Shown in pieces: positions 27,086 to 38,226 of a DNA stretch of 64,000 bases (the stretch's first letter is position 1; every line of letters starts with the position of its first letter). Under the pieces are notes generated by a model that ran no database searches, was not told the DNA's origin, and was given only the letters and a program-made list of their open reading frames with translations. The position numbers and the translations under genes were made by a program. This stretch comes from an uncultured Dokdonia sp. (GTDB lineage: Bacteria; Bacteroidota; Bacteroidia; Flavobacteriales; Flavobacteriaceae), in the NCBI RefSeq assembly GCF_937910895.1, contig NZ_CALEMI010000159.1, forward strand, positions 1 to 64,000, read 5' to 3'.

Positions 27086-27490
27086 TTAATATCTAGAGTA
27101 TTTAGAGACAAACTTATTCAATTTTTCTAGGTTTATGATTCCATTCTCACTTATTACTTGCTCTTTAAACATAGTAGCCAATAATTTTTTCCAATTACGA
27201 CTTAATTTTTCAGATTCAAATTTAACTCTTTGTTCAAAAAAATTTATTACTATATAATCATCATTATAATAACCTCTAGTACCATTTTCGTTTGATGTCA
27301 TGTATAAAATTTCATCGTTATCTTCTAACGAAAATATAGATATCTCAGTTCCTAAACCTTTTCTATCAAACTTGAATACTTCTTCTCCATCTAGAAGAAC
27401 CTTATCTCCTTTAAATTTAACCTTTTGTGCATTGACAGAATTTAAAGTAATCACGCTTAAAGCGAATAAAAGAAAGTATTTAATTTTCAT
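27086..27490 (-). CDS. Small secreted protein of unknown function
   Basis: A 134-residue protein with a clear signal peptide (YFLLFALSVITLNSVNA-Q). The mature part starts KVKFKGDKVLLDGEEVFKFD, suggesting short beta repeats, and ends in a Lys/Ser/Tyr-rich helix. No named family is recognised; similar small secreted proteins are common in Flavobacteriia. It is AT-rich relative to its neighbours. The DUF4835 gene lies 43 bp upstream on the same strand. Confidence 0.65.
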   Translation of the reverse strand: MKIKYFLLFALSVITLNSVNAQKVKFKGDKVLLDGEEVFKFDRKGLGTEISIFSLEDNDEILYMTSNENGTRGYYNDDYIVINFFEQRVKFESEKLSRNWKKLLATMFKEQVISENGIINLEKLNKFVSKYSRY

Positions 27491-27533
27491 AAATTAAAGA
27501 ATTGAATATTTTAAATAAGACTAAAATAATGTT

Positions 27534-28421
27534 TTAAAAAGAAATCTGCCTCCAAAACGTAGATTTGGTAGGTGCAATTCGGTTTAAAGTGGTTAACAAA
27601 TCTGTAATCGGAAGTTGTGGTCCCCCAGAAAACATAGCTGCAATCTCTTCTGCTTTGGAGTCAAAGAACACCCGATTTAAGAAGTTATTAGGGCGTTTGT
27701 TATACATCGCCTTCATTTTACCAATCGCATCCATCACAGCTTTCTTTCCTTTTTTGGTGTCATCTGCCATGATATCTAAACCCGTACGATGATACTCATA
27801 TAGTACCTCGCTAAAGTCTCTAAAGTTAGGCGATAATAAGTCCTCATTGAGTCTGTAGCGTGATTGTGGTCCATCTTGTGGTCGCCATCCTCTGTTATTA
27901 GTTCCTTGCGCAGTAGTTACAATTTGCTTTGCTGTTTGAAAATAATCATCACCTGCGTTTGGTGTAAACGTATTGCTATCATATCCTAAGATCGTATATA
28001 CATAATACGCAAGCACAGAAACAAGATTAGAATCAAATGTATTAGGATTGAAAATAAGCGGTTGGAACTCTACATATTCAAAATCAAAGTCTCTGTCATT
28101 AAAGTTAAAAACTGGGCTGTTGTAATTGGAATTAAATACAGGACGTGATGATTGCACTTGAATACTTGCTTTAAAAGCATCTGAGTTCACTTCTTGAACG
28201 ATGATATTAAACGAACAATCAATACGTTCTTGTTGTTTGTATTTCTTATCGGTCCACTTTGTATTATTGATAAACTCGGTAAGTGCACGTTCTAGGGTTT
28301 TAAATACTTGAAGCTCTGCTTTTCCTGTTTGTTCTGCATTAATAATCACCACAGCATTTAATTCTTGTGCTTGAAGTGATAATGTGCATAAAATTACAAA
28401 GATTGCGATAAGTGTTCTCAT
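27534..28421 (-). CDS. DUF4835 family exported protein
   Basis: A 295-residue protein with signal peptide LIAIFVILCTLSLQA, then the DUF4835 body: ELNAVVIINAEQTGKAELQVFKTLE, NFNDRDFDFEYVEFQPLIFN, LASVLAYYVYTILGYD-like wording (here LVSVLAYYVYTILGYDSNTF), and RGWRPQDGPQSRYRLNEDL. Function unknown but conserved next to coaBC in Bacteroidota. Its start overlaps the coaBC stop by 4 bp, so it belongs to the bamD-rpoZ-coaBC transcript. Confidence 0.9.
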   Translation of the reverse strand: MRTLIAIFVILCTLSLQAQELNAVVIINAEQTGKAELQVFKTLERALTEFINNTKWTDKKYKQQERIDCSFNIIVQEVNSDAFKASIQVQSSRPVFNSNYNSPVFNFNDRDFDFEYVEFQPLIFNPNTFDSNLVSVLAYYVYTILGYDSNTFTPNAGDDYFQTAKQIVTTAQGTNNRGWRPQDGPQSRYRLNEDLLSPNFRDFSEVLYEYHRTGLDIMADDTKKGKKAVMDAIGKMKAMYNKRPNNFLNRVFFDSKAEEIAAMFSGGPQLPITDLLTTLNRIAPTKSTFWRQISF

Positions 28422-29626
28422 GTTGTTTTTATAAGTATCTGATCAAAAATATCTGCTGCCACTTCCTTTTTTGATTTCAAATCATAAGAAGTAGGCGATC
28501 CATTTTTGTCTATAAACGTAATTTTATTGGTTTTGGTCTTAAAGCCAGCTCCTTTATCTCTAAGCGAATTTAAAACAATTGCGTCTAAATTCTTCTTTTT
28601 CAATTTTTTTAGTGCGTTTTCTTGCTCATTTTCCGTTTCCAGCGCAAAGCCTACAAGAAACTGTCCTTTCTTTTTCTCCCCCATAGAGGCGAGAATATCT
28701 TTGGTCTTTACAAGATGAATCGTAAAGGTATCGTCGTTCTTTTTAATTTTTTCGACAGCGACTTGTGCTGGTTTATAATCTGCTACAGCGGCAGCGGCAA
28801 TCGCAATATCGCATTGCTCATATACTTTATGTACTGCCTCGTACATCTCTTCTCCAGAAACGACATCGTGGACAGTAACCAAGTCGTGTTGTACCTTTAA
28901 GGCACTAGGTCCTAAAATCAAATCGACAGAGGCACCTAGATCGGCAGCGCGTAATGCGAGCTCTGCTCCCATCGTACCGCTACTGTGATTTCCTATAAAA
29001 CGTACAGGATCTATAGCTTCATACGTTGGTCCCGCTGTTATGATTACACGTTTCCCTCTAAGCGGTAATTTTTCTTGCATAGTATTTTCTATAAAACGTA
29101 CGATATCTTCTGGCTCTGCCATTCTTCCCTGACCTATAAGCCCGCTAGCTAATTCGCCACTGGTGGCTTCGATCATAATATTTCCGTATGAAGTAAGCTT
29201 TTGAAAATTTTCTGTGGATGAAGGGTGGATGTACATATCCAAATCCATTGCGGGTGCGAAATATACAGGACATTTTGCACTAAGATAGGTCGCAAGTAAT
29301 AAGTTATCACAAGTTCCTTGCGACATTTTTGATAGTGTATTTGCAGTAGCTGGGGCGATCACCATCAAATCTGCCCATAACCCTAGTTCTACATGATTGG
29401 TCCAAACAGCATTGGCATCTTCTTCCTTTGTAAACGAGCTATGAACTGGATTTTTTGAAAGGGTAGATAATGTGAGAGGGGTTACAAAGTCTTTTGCTTT
29501 TTCTGTCATAACTACCTGAACAAAAGCGCCAGCTTTAATAAATGCTCTTACTAAAGTGGCGCTTTTATATGCTGCTATGCCAGCGGTAACTCCTAACAGT
29601 ACTTTTTTACCGCGTAATATGGACAT
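28418..29626 (-). CDS. coaBC: Bifunctional phosphopantothenoylcysteine decarboxylase/synthetase
   Basis: Catalyses two steps of coenzyme A synthesis. The N-terminal CoaC flavoprotein domain (about 1-180) shows LLGVTAGIAAYKSATLVRAF, the histidine in WTNHVELGLWAD, and PAMDLDMYIHPS. The C-terminal CoaB domain (about 190-402) shows IITAGPTYEAIDPVRFIGNHSSGTMG, IAAAAVADYKP and the KIKK lysine motif. Lengths and order match typical CoaBC. It is the third gene of a tight block (9-bp gap from rpoZ, 4-bp overlap with DUF4835). Confidence 0.96.
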   Translation of the reverse strand: MSILRGKKVLLGVTAGIAAYKSATLVRAFIKAGAFVQVVMTEKAKDFVTPLTLSTLSKNPVHSSFTKEEDANAVWTNHVELGLWADLMVIAPATANTLSKMSQGTCDNLLLATYLSAKCPVYFAPAMDLDMYIHPSSTENFQKLTSYGNIMIEATSGELASGLIGQGRMAEPEDIVRFIENTMQEKLPLRGKRVIITAGPTYEAIDPVRFIGNHSSGTMGAELALRAADLGASVDLILGPSALKVQHDLVTVHDVVSGEEMYEAVHKVYEQCDIAIAAAAVADYKPAQVAVEKIKKNDDTFTIHLVKTKDILASMGEKKKGQFLVGFALETENEQENALKKLKKKNLDAIVLNSLRDKGAGFKTKTNKITFIDKNGSPTSYDLKSKKEVAADIFDQILIKTT

Positions 29627-29635
29627 ATATGTAAT

Positions 29636-29974
29636 TTATGCGTTTGTATCTTCTTCAGAAATACTTGTATCTCTGTAATAAATACGATCTTCTAGCCATT
29701 CTTGCACTGCAAGTGCATGTGCTTTAGGAAGACGCTCATAAAATTTAGATACCTCTATTTGTTCTTTGTTTTCAAAGATTTCTTCAAGACTATCATTAAA
29801 GGTAGCAAACTCGTCTAACTTATCAGAAAGCTCTTTTTTGATTTCTGTATTGATTTGTGTTGCACGCTTAGCAATAATAGAAATCGCCTCATAGACATTA
29901 TCTGTAGGGGCATCTATTAGATTTTTATCTATAGTTGTTGTATTTACTGGTGCATCAAGATCTTTAATATTCAT
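29636..29974 (-). CDS. rpoZ: RNA polymerase omega subunit, Bacteroidota type
   Basis: A 112-residue protein with the omega signature shifted after a leader: DNVYEAISIIAKRATQIN (about 26-43), followed by helices with FYERLPKAHALAVQEWLEDRIYYRDT. In Bacteroidota this omega-like subunit lies between bamD and coaBC exactly as here. It helps assemble and stabilise RNA polymerase via the beta-prime subunit. Confidence 0.9.
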   Translation of the reverse strand: MNIKDLDAPVNTTTIDKNLIDAPTDNVYEAISIIAKRATQINTEIKKELSDKLDEFATFNDSLEEIFENKEQIEVSKFYERLPKAHALAVQEWLEDRIYYRDTSISEEDTNA

Positions 29975-29985
29975 CTTACAAGTGT

Positions 29986-30798
29986 TTAATTTATGGTCTC
30001 TTCTACTTGAAGTCGTTCGTTGATATCTTCTATCATCTCAGTAACTTCTTCTGTATATTTTCCTGACGGATAATATTTTTCTAATACTTCGTATGCTTCT
30101 TTTGCCTCTATCAATCGTTCTGTCATTAAGTCTAGTCGACTTCCTACGGCAAATTGATAAGCAGAGTCAAATCTCCAGAACATGGCATCTTCTCTGTAAA
30201 CAGATCCTGGATATGCAGATATAAAATTATCAAATGCTTTTATAGCATTTGGGAATGTATTCCGACTAGCGCCTATAGTGTTATATCCCTTTGCAATTTC
30301 AAAATCTTTTTTTTCTAATTTTGTTTGCAATTCTTTAACCATGGCATTTGCTTGTTCCTGTCTTTCTGAATCTGGATACACATTGATATATTCTTGCAAC
30401 TTCTCCATGGCTTTATAAGTATCTGCTTGATCTAGATAATAGCTTGGAGAAAGTTGATAATAACTCTCTGCGCTTTTAAAAGCAGCTTCTTCTCTCTTGG
30501 TACTTTGAGGATATGATTTTACAAAACGTTCAAATTGATAACCTGCTAAATAATAATCGCCTAATTGATAATAAATATCAGAATAGGCATACATAACACG
30601 CTCTGCTTGTGGACGACCTCTGTACAAAGGAACAATCTGCTCGTACAACTTTAATGCTTTTTTATAGCTACCACCTTGGTATAGAGAATCTGCAAGTGTA
30701 TACTTGAGTTTAATATCATCAGACTTTAGCGCATCTTGATACGTTGAACATGAGCAAAATACAATTGCAAAAACAAAAAGGACACAAATATTCTTCAT
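29986..30798 (-). CDS. bamD: Outer-membrane assembly lipoprotein BamD
   Basis: A 270-residue outer-membrane lipoprotein (signal VLFVFAIVFCSCS, probable Cys15 or Cys17) made of TPR-like helices. It is a core partner of BamA in inserting beta-barrel proteins. Typical segments: AERVMYAYSDIYYQLGDYYLAGYQFERFVKSYP, EEAAFKSAESYYQLSPSYYLDQADT. It heads the operon and has a TAnnTTTG-like box (TAATTTTG at 30816-30823 on the minus strand) close upstream. Confidence 0.93.
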   Translation of the reverse strand: MKNICVLFVFAIVFCSCSTYQDALKSDDIKLKYTLADSLYQGGSYKKALKLYEQIVPLYRGRPQAERVMYAYSDIYYQLGDYYLAGYQFERFVKSYPQSTKREEAAFKSAESYYQLSPSYYLDQADTYKAMEKLQEYINVYPDSERQEQANAMVKELQTKLEKKDFEIAKGYNTIGASRNTFPNAIKAFDNFISAYPGSVYREDAMFWRFDSAYQFAVGSRLDLMTERLIEAKEAYEVLEKYYPSGKYTEEVTEMIEDINERLQVEETIN

Positions 30799-30815
30799 AG
30801 GACTAAAACAGCAGG

Positions 30816-30823
30816 CAAAATTA
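30816..30823 (-). promoter_or_regulatory. -7 promoter box for the bamD operon
   Basis: The minus strand reads TAATTTTG, matching TAnnTTTG, about 18 nt before the bamD start codon at 30798. Confidence 0.4.
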
Positions 30824-30918
30824 CAAAAAATCTATCACATAATAAAACAATATATGACACGTCAAAAATAAACGGATTTATCGCTCCTATCCTAGGATTA
30901 GCATAAGATTAACGCTTT

Positions 30919-31797
30919 TTAATAAGTTTTAAGATAGACACCTATTTTCTGACTTAACGGTATGCTGGCTTTCACAAGAGGTAATCTTACGTGATCTTCA
31001 CAAAGATTCAATTGTGATAATAATGATTTGATTCCTGCTGGATTTCCTTCTTCAAAAATAAGATCTATTCCTGGCATGATTTGATAATGTGTTGTATACG
31101 CTTTCGCGAAAGCGCCCTCTAACCCATTCCTAATCATTCCTGAAAATGATTGTGTCAATCCCTGTCCTATTACAGAAATCACGCCATCACCTCCTGCAGA
31201 AATCATAGGCAATGCCAACATATCATCACCCGAAATAACCAAAAAATCTTCTGGTCGATCTTTTAATAAACGTAAGGCTTGTGTGATGTTGCCCGCTGCT
31301 TCTTTGATCGCTATAATATTTTTAAAGTCGCTGGCGAGACGTAACGTAGTTGCCGCTTCCATATTACTCCCCGTGCGCGAAGGCACGTTATACATAATAA
31401 TGGGAAGAGAAGATGCCTCTGAAATTGCCTTATAATGTGCATAAATCCCTTCTTGCGAAGGTCTGTTGTAATAAGGAGACACCGATAGAATTGCATCAAA
31501 GCCATCCAAAACGCCGTCTGTAGAAAGTGCGACTACAATAGCTGCGGTATGATTTCCTCCCAAACCTAAAACGAGTGGTAAGCGTCCTTTATTTACAGAT
31601 ACGATATGCTGTTTGATTTGTTTTTTTTCTTCCTCAGAAAGTGTAGCACTCTCGGCAGTAGTACCTAAAGCCACTAGATAATCAGTTCCTTGATTTATGT
31701 TGTGTTCAATAAGTCGTGTGAGTCCATCAAAATCGATAGACAAATCTTCATTAAAAGGAGTAATCAGGGCGACTCCTGTACCACGGAAGGATTGCAT
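30919..31797 (-). CDS. dapA: 4-hydroxy-tetrahydrodipicolinate synthase
   Basis: Condenses pyruvate with aspartate semialdehyde in lysine and meso-diaminopimelate synthesis. The 292-residue TIM barrel shows TPFNEDLSIDFDGL, GTTAESATLSEEEK, GLGGNHTA, YYNRPSQEGIYAHY, YNVPSRTGSNM and the Schiff-base Lys165 in IAIKEAAGN, followed by ISGDDMLALP. The palindrome at 31099-31114 encodes GAFAKAYT in the C-terminal helical part. It is 1 bp downstream of the DUF6913 gene, with which it is co-transcribed. Confidence 0.95.
   Translation of the reverse strand: MQSFRGTGVALITPFNEDLSIDFDGLTRLIEHNINQGTDYLVALGTTAESATLSEEEKKQIKQHIVSVNKGRLPLVLGLGGNHTAAIVVALSTDGVLDGFDAILSVSPYYNRPSQEGIYAHYKAISEASSLPIIMYNVPSRTGSNMEAATTLRLASDFKNIIAIKEAAGNITQALRLLKDRPEDFLVISGDDMLALPMISAGGDGVISVIGQGLTQSFSGMIRNGLEGAFAKAYTTHYQIMPGIDLIFEEGNPAGIKSLLSQLNLCEDHVRLPLVKASIPLSQKIGVYLKTY
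31099..31114. repeat. Iterated palindrome inside dapA
   Basis: Perfect CGCTTTCGCGAAAGCG, read as A-F-A-K-A. Confidence 0.9.
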
Positions 31798-31798
31798 G

Positions 31799-32317
31799 TT
31801 ATAAAATTTTAAGTATTCGTAAATATTTTTCTAATTCATTGATAAATACGGTTTCTTCGCCTGTAGCCGTTGTAATTACTAGGTCGTGAAGACTTTCTTC
31901 CTCTTTGATAAGCCCTACTTTAAATGTAGCTTTAGAGAGTCCAGATACCCATCGGAGCGGTAGTCGGTCTTCTGTATAATAACTTAATAATATATCAAAA
32001 TCTTTTGCTATAAATGTTTTTAAGCTAGCCGTTTTTGCAATACCATTCCATCCTATTGATTTTACACTATACGTGCCTTCTACTTCTTTTTGATCCTTGG
32101 ATAGTGTTGTCACGTACGTAAGAATTTCTATGTCTTTTTCTTGGATGCCTAAAACCTTGGCAAGCTGTTCTCTATTTTTTTTATCAAAAGGCACCGCTTC
32201 TTCTTGTAAGATACCAATGCTACGTATAGGCGTACCAGAAGGGACATACGTTCTACTTGCAACCTCGTTTTTAAGTTTTCTTATAATGGATTTTGTCTTT
32301 AATCCGTTTAAAAACAT
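31799..32317 (-). CDS. DUF6913-like conserved protein
   Basis: A 172-residue soluble alpha/beta protein conserved next to dapA in Flavobacteriia, which I associate with DUF6913. It has a basic N-terminus (KTKSIIRKLKNEVASRTY), then IRSIGILQEEAVPFDKKN and FDILLSYYTEDRLPLRWVSGLSKATFKVG. No catalytic motif is evident. It precedes dapA with a 1-bp gap. It is divergent from the nucleotidase genes, with only 55 bp between starts. Confidence 0.7.
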   Translation of the reverse strand: MFLNGLKTKSIIRKLKNEVASRTYVPSGTPIRSIGILQEEAVPFDKKNREQLAKVLGIQEKDIEILTYVTTLSKDQKEVEGTYSVKSIGWNGIAKTASLKTFIAKDFDILLSYYTEDRLPLRWVSGLSKATFKVGLIKEEESLHDLVITTATGEETVFINELEKYLRILKIL

Positions 32318-32372
32318 TTATCTTAGCTTTTACGCAAATGTAGCTAAAAAACAGACTAAATTTAACTTCATA

Positions 32373-33137
32373 ATGATACTTAAACTAAATATATCCACAC
32401 TCCTTTTATGTGGAATTCTCATAGCGTTTACAAGCTGTAAACAAGAGCGATATAACATCTCTAGAGTAGATGCCTCATTGGTCTCTATAGATCAAAATAT
32501 AAAAGAAGATGCTACAATTACTGCTTTTATGGCTCCATACAAAGCTTCGGTAGATAAAGAAATGGACGGTATCCTTGCTTATATACCTACCTCTATATCT
32601 AAAAAAGACAGCAAATACAATACGGCTATAGGTAATATGATGGCAGATGCTGTTTTTGAATTGGCAAATCCTGTTTTTGAAGCTAGAACTGGCTACCCGT
32701 TTAATGCCGTACTCTTAAATTATGGAGGCATACGTGCTCCCCTTTATAAAGGAACTATAACCACAAGAACCGCGTACGAGTTGATGCCTTTTGAAAACGA
32801 AGTCGTCGTTGTAGAGTTGAGCGGTTTTCAAATGAAAGAATTATTTCAATACCTCGCCAACGGAACGGCACACCCAATCTCAAACTTGCAAGTGATTCTT
32901 AACGAAGATGGAAGTCTACAAAAAGGATTGATCCAAGGACAAGAGATTATAGATAATGAAACGTATTTTATTGCAACCAGTGACTATTTACAAAAAGGAG
33001 GTGATAATATGACGTTTTTAAGTAAGCCTGTGAGTTTGCTTTCACTAGATTATAAGATACGTAATGTACTTATAGATTATTTTAAAAAGAACGATACGAT
33101 CGCTCCCGTGAGAGACGATCGATTTATAAAACAATAA
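32373..33137 (+). CDS. 5'-nucleotidase C-terminal domain lipoprotein
   Basis: I start this at the ATG at 32373 because a lipoprotein signal follows immediately (LNISTLLLCGILIAFTSC, Cys22); the longer frame overlaps the divergent gene. The roughly 254-residue product is the substrate-specificity (C-terminal) domain of UshA-type 5'-nucleotidases: NMMADAVFELANP, ALLNYGGIRAPL-like (VLLNYGGIRAPLYKG), LMPFENEVVVVELSG, YFIATSDYLQKGGDNM. It lacks the metallophosphatase domain, which is encoded by the next gene 4 bp downstream. The two presumably assemble in the periplasm. Confidence 0.88.
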   Translation: MILKLNISTLLLCGILIAFTSCKQERYNISRVDASLVSIDQNIKEDATITAFMAPYKASVDKEMDGILAYIPTSISKKDSKYNTAIGNMMADAVFELANPVFEARTGYPFNAVLLNYGGIRAPLYKGTITTRTAYELMPFENEVVVVELSGFQMKELFQYLANGTAHPISNLQVILNEDGSLQKGLIQGQEIIDNETYFIATSDYLQKGGDNMTFLSKPVSLLSLDYKIRNVLIDYFKKNDTIAPVRDDRFIKQ

Positions 33138-33141
33138 GGAT

Positions 33142-34053
33142 ATGAAACGGAGACATTTTATAAAACAAACCGCAGCTGCAGGAAGCCTTATTGGATTAGG
33201 AGGTATTGCAATGAGCACCGCCTCACTAGCACCTAAAAAACAGATTACTATTTTACATACTAATGATGTGCATAGCCACATAGAACCCTTTGCAGAAAAC
33301 GACCCTAACTATGCCAACCAAGGAGGTGTCGCAAGACGATTAACCCTTATTAATAGCATCCGACAAGAAAATCCAAACGTCTTATTATTAGATGCTGGTG
33401 ATATTTTTCAAGGAACTCCTTATTTTAACTTTTATGGTGGAGAGTTGGAATTTAAACTCATGTCTATGCTAGGGTACGATGCTGCTACCATTGGAAACCA
33501 TGACTTTGACAATGGTGTGGGCGGACTTGCACAGCAAATGCCACATGCTTCTTTTGAAATGCTGTCTGCCAACTATGATTTTACAAATACGATGATGGAT
33601 GGATTTACAAAACCCTATCGCGTGTTTGTCAAAGAAGGAATTCGCATTGGTGTATTTGGTATTGGTATCGAATTAGAAGGGCTTGTCAATCAACGTCAGT
33701 TTAAAGAGACCAAGTATTTAGATCCTATAGAACGTACAGAGGATATGACGCGAATCTTAAAAGAAGAGAAAGCCTGTGACCTTGTTATTTGCTTATCCCA
33801 CCTTGGCTATGATTACAATACTAAAGAGCGTATCTCAGATCTTAAGTTAGCTGCTGCTACTAGAAACATAGACCTCATTATAGGAGGGCATACCCATACA
33901 TTCTTAGACAAACCTACCATTGCTCAAAATAAAGATGGAAACGTCGTTCTCGTTAATCAAGTAGGTTGGGGTGGTATTAATTTAGGACGTGTAGATTTTC
34001 ATATAGATGCTGTAACTGGCACAGAACACACCAGCACGTTTTACAATATATAA
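33142..34053 (+). CDS. 5'-nucleotidase metallophosphatase domain protein, Tat-exported
   Basis: A 303-residue calcineurin-like phosphatase: ITILHTNDVHSHIEPF (metal Asp and His), LLLDAGDIFQGTPYFN, TIGNHDFDNGVGGL, LSHLGYD, IIGGHTHTFLDKP. The N-terminus MKRRHFIKQTAAAGSLIGLGG is a twin-arginine-like (RRHFIK) export signal, so it is folded before export, fitting a metalloenzyme. It lacks the C-terminal domain, which is the preceding gene. Together they would hydrolyse nucleotides or UDP-sugars in the periplasm. Confidence 0.9.
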   Translation: MKRRHFIKQTAAAGSLIGLGGIAMSTASLAPKKQITILHTNDVHSHIEPFAENDPNYANQGGVARRLTLINSIRQENPNVLLLDAGDIFQGTPYFNFYGGELEFKLMSMLGYDAATIGNHDFDNGVGGLAQQMPHASFEMLSANYDFTNTMMDGFTKPYRVFVKEGIRIGVFGIGIELEGLVNQRQFKETKYLDPIERTEDMTRILKEEKACDLVICLSHLGYDYNTKERISDLKLAAATRNIDLIIGGHTHTFLDKPTIAQNKDGNVVLVNQVGWGGINLGRVDFHIDAVTGTEHTSTFYNI

Positions 34054-34084
34054 TATCATTTACCAATTAAATTTACTGGTATAG

Positions 34085-34753
34085 CTAAAGGTAGTCTTCA
34101 TCTTCTACATCAAAATCTTTAATAGCATCAATACGTGTAAGGTATAAAGCAAATATAATCTTTAAAAAGGCTCCAAAAATATGAGCCATCACTAGATAGG
34201 CTCTATGATCTGATACGTACTGATATGTGAAGGCACAAACCATTTCTGCAATCAAACCCCCGCCAATCCCCCACAACATAATATTATCTGGATGTTTATT
34301 AAAAAGAGGTATTCCTATACACGCAACGATAATCAATAAAAATGAAATAACAGAAGGTATAAACAATGTTAAATCAGGCACTAAAGGAAAAATCAAATAG
34401 AGCACATATCCTATAACATAACTCATCCCCAAAAAACCTATAATTAACTCTGTTACATTATGAGTGCTAAAGTTTTTTATATTGATCTTAATCACGGGCT
34501 TTAAGAGCCATAAAAAAAACAACTGACTTGTTATATGCAGAAAAGAGATGACATTGATATACTTTTCAAAATCGTATAAAAATAAAATTTCATAAAACAT
34601 AGCCACCAACAAATATGTAAAAAAGGGAAATGAAAATTTCCCTGTTGCTTTGTAGTGATATATAAACAGAAAAATAGCAAATAAAGGAAAAAGCACCAAT
34701 GTGTACTCTATGTCGTAAAGTAACGTTGCCAATACCAAAAGTATAGATACCAC
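34085..34753 (-). CDS. Multi-pass membrane protein, intact copy of a duplicated gene
   Basis: A membrane protein of at least 222 residues with about seven hydrophobic helices, resembling TMEM86/YhhN-type proteins only in general layout; no family firmly recognised. Conserved segments are YHYKATGKF, HNVTELIIGFLGMSYVIGYVLYL, NKHPDNIMLWGIG and YVSDHRAYLVMAHIFGAFL. The nominal start is GTG at 34753, but the frame upstream still matches the second copy (SYIQGRIYRTLT versus SYIHGKVYRTLA), so the true start is probably near the end of the ligA relic and uses a non-ATG codon or overlaps it. About 60% similar by eye to the decayed copy at 35207. Confidence 0.65.
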   Translation of the reverse strand: MVSILLVLATLLYDIEYTLVLFPLFAIFLFIYHYKATGKFSFPFFTYLLVAMFYEILFLYDFEKYINVISFLHITSQLFFLWLLKPVIKINIKNFSTHNVTELIIGFLGMSYVIGYVLYLIFPLVPDLTLFIPSVISFLLIIVACIGIPLFNKHPDNIMLWGIGGGLIAEMVCAFTYQYVSDHRAYLVMAHIFGAFLKIIFALYLTRIDAIKDFDVEDEDYL

Positions 34754-34803
34754 GATGGTTAGTGTCCTGTAGATTCTACCTTGTATGTAGCTTTGATTTT
34801 TGA

Positions 34804-35145
34804 TTATAGTAGCTTTAAAAATTCTTGTTCAGAAATCATTGTAATCCCCAATCCTTCTGCTTTTGCACGTTTACTCGACCCCATATTATCTCCTGCTATC
34901 AAAAAGGAAGTTTTTGGAGAGATCGAGCTGGGTACCTTCCCGCCATTATCTTCTATTAATTTTTCAACTCGTTACGAGACATTTCAAAAACGCCAGATAC
35001 CACAAACGTTTTTTCTTGTATAACTGCAATAATTGCTCGAGCGAAAGTAGGTATAAATCTGAATAATTCACCATTAAATCCTCTTTTACTAACAAAGCAA
35101 CCACCTCGCCTTCAATCCCTTCTATATTTCCTGTCATAAAACATA
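34804..35145 (-). pseudogene. ligA 3'-end relic with internal deletion
   Basis: On the minus strand this repeats two separate parts of the intact ligA 3' end. 34804-about 35018 matches about 35921-36140 (BRCT domain and stop, ending QEFLKLL-stop). About 35025-35130 matches about 36480-36585 (helix-hairpin-helix region). The roughly 340 bp between them are missing. There is also a 1-nt deletion in a T tract near 34960. It cannot encode a functional domain. It sits between two copies of the same membrane gene, showing that a block [ligA 3' end plus membrane gene] was duplicated in tandem and then decayed. Confidence 0.85.
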
Positions 35146-35206
35146 TAGAATTTCATATCGATCCTATCAAGGGGACTTAACAGACTAGCTATTTTATATC
35201 ATATTA

Positions 35207-35890
35207 TTATACATAATTACTATCATCAAATTCAATAATACTTTCAATACGCGTAAGATATATAGCAAATACAATTTCTAAAAACGCTCCAAAAATATGA
35301 GACATGACAATGTATGCTCTATGGTCTGATACATACTCAAAAATAAAACTACAGCACATTTCAGCAATCAAACCTATTCCTACACCCCACAACATAATAT
35401 TATCTGGATGTTTATTAAAAAATGGAATCCCCGTACATAATATTATAGTAATAAAGAACGCTATTAGTGAAGGAAAAAAAAGAGTAAAATCTGGTATTAA
35501 AGGAAAAACTAAATAAAGTACATATCCTAAAATATAACTCAATCCCAAAAAGCTTATAATCAGTTCTGTTAAGTTATGATTACTAAAGCTTTTAAGCTTC
35601 ACTTTCACTATAGGTTTTAACAAAATTAAAAAACAAATTTGACTTACAAGATTGAGAAATGACAACACATTAATATTCTCAGAAAAACCAAGCATAAATC
35701 CTATTTCAGCAAACGTCACAGAGACCAAATAGATCAGGAAATATACATTAAAATCCCCAGTAACTTTGTAATGATATAAAAAAAGAAATAACGCAAACAG
35801 TAGATAAAATAAAAAACGTGTACTCTATATCAAAAACCATAGTGGCAAAGATCAAAAGTACGGCCACTACAATCGCTAAAGTCCTGTACA
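35207..35890 (-). pseudogene. Frameshifted duplicate of the membrane-protein gene
   Basis: This copy lies directly downstream of intact ligA. From about 35770 to 35207 it encodes the same protein as 34085-34753 (HYKVTGDFN, HNLTELIISFLGLSYILGYVLYLV, NKHPDNIMLWGVG, YVSDHRAYIVMSHIFGAFLE). Further upstream SYIHGKVYRTLA and DIEYT are in another frame: between about 35775 and 35822 there is one extra base compared with the other copy, in a T-rich stretch. Only a TTG at 35728 would allow a shortened 173-residue product. The frameshift could be real or a homopolymer sequencing error. Confidence 0.65.
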
Positions 35891-35920
35891 CTTTCCCGTG
35901 TATGTATGATCTATTTTCGA

Positions 35921-38226
<2,306 letters not shown>

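Noticed and set aside
32097-32372. 92-codon N-terminal extension of the nucleotidase C-domain gene
   Set aside because: It is antisense to the DUF6913-like gene, and a lipoprotein signal begins exactly at the internal ATG 32373.
32373-34053. Frameshifted single UshA gene
   Set aside because: Each part has its own start and export signal and the domain order is reversed, so these are two genes, not a broken one.
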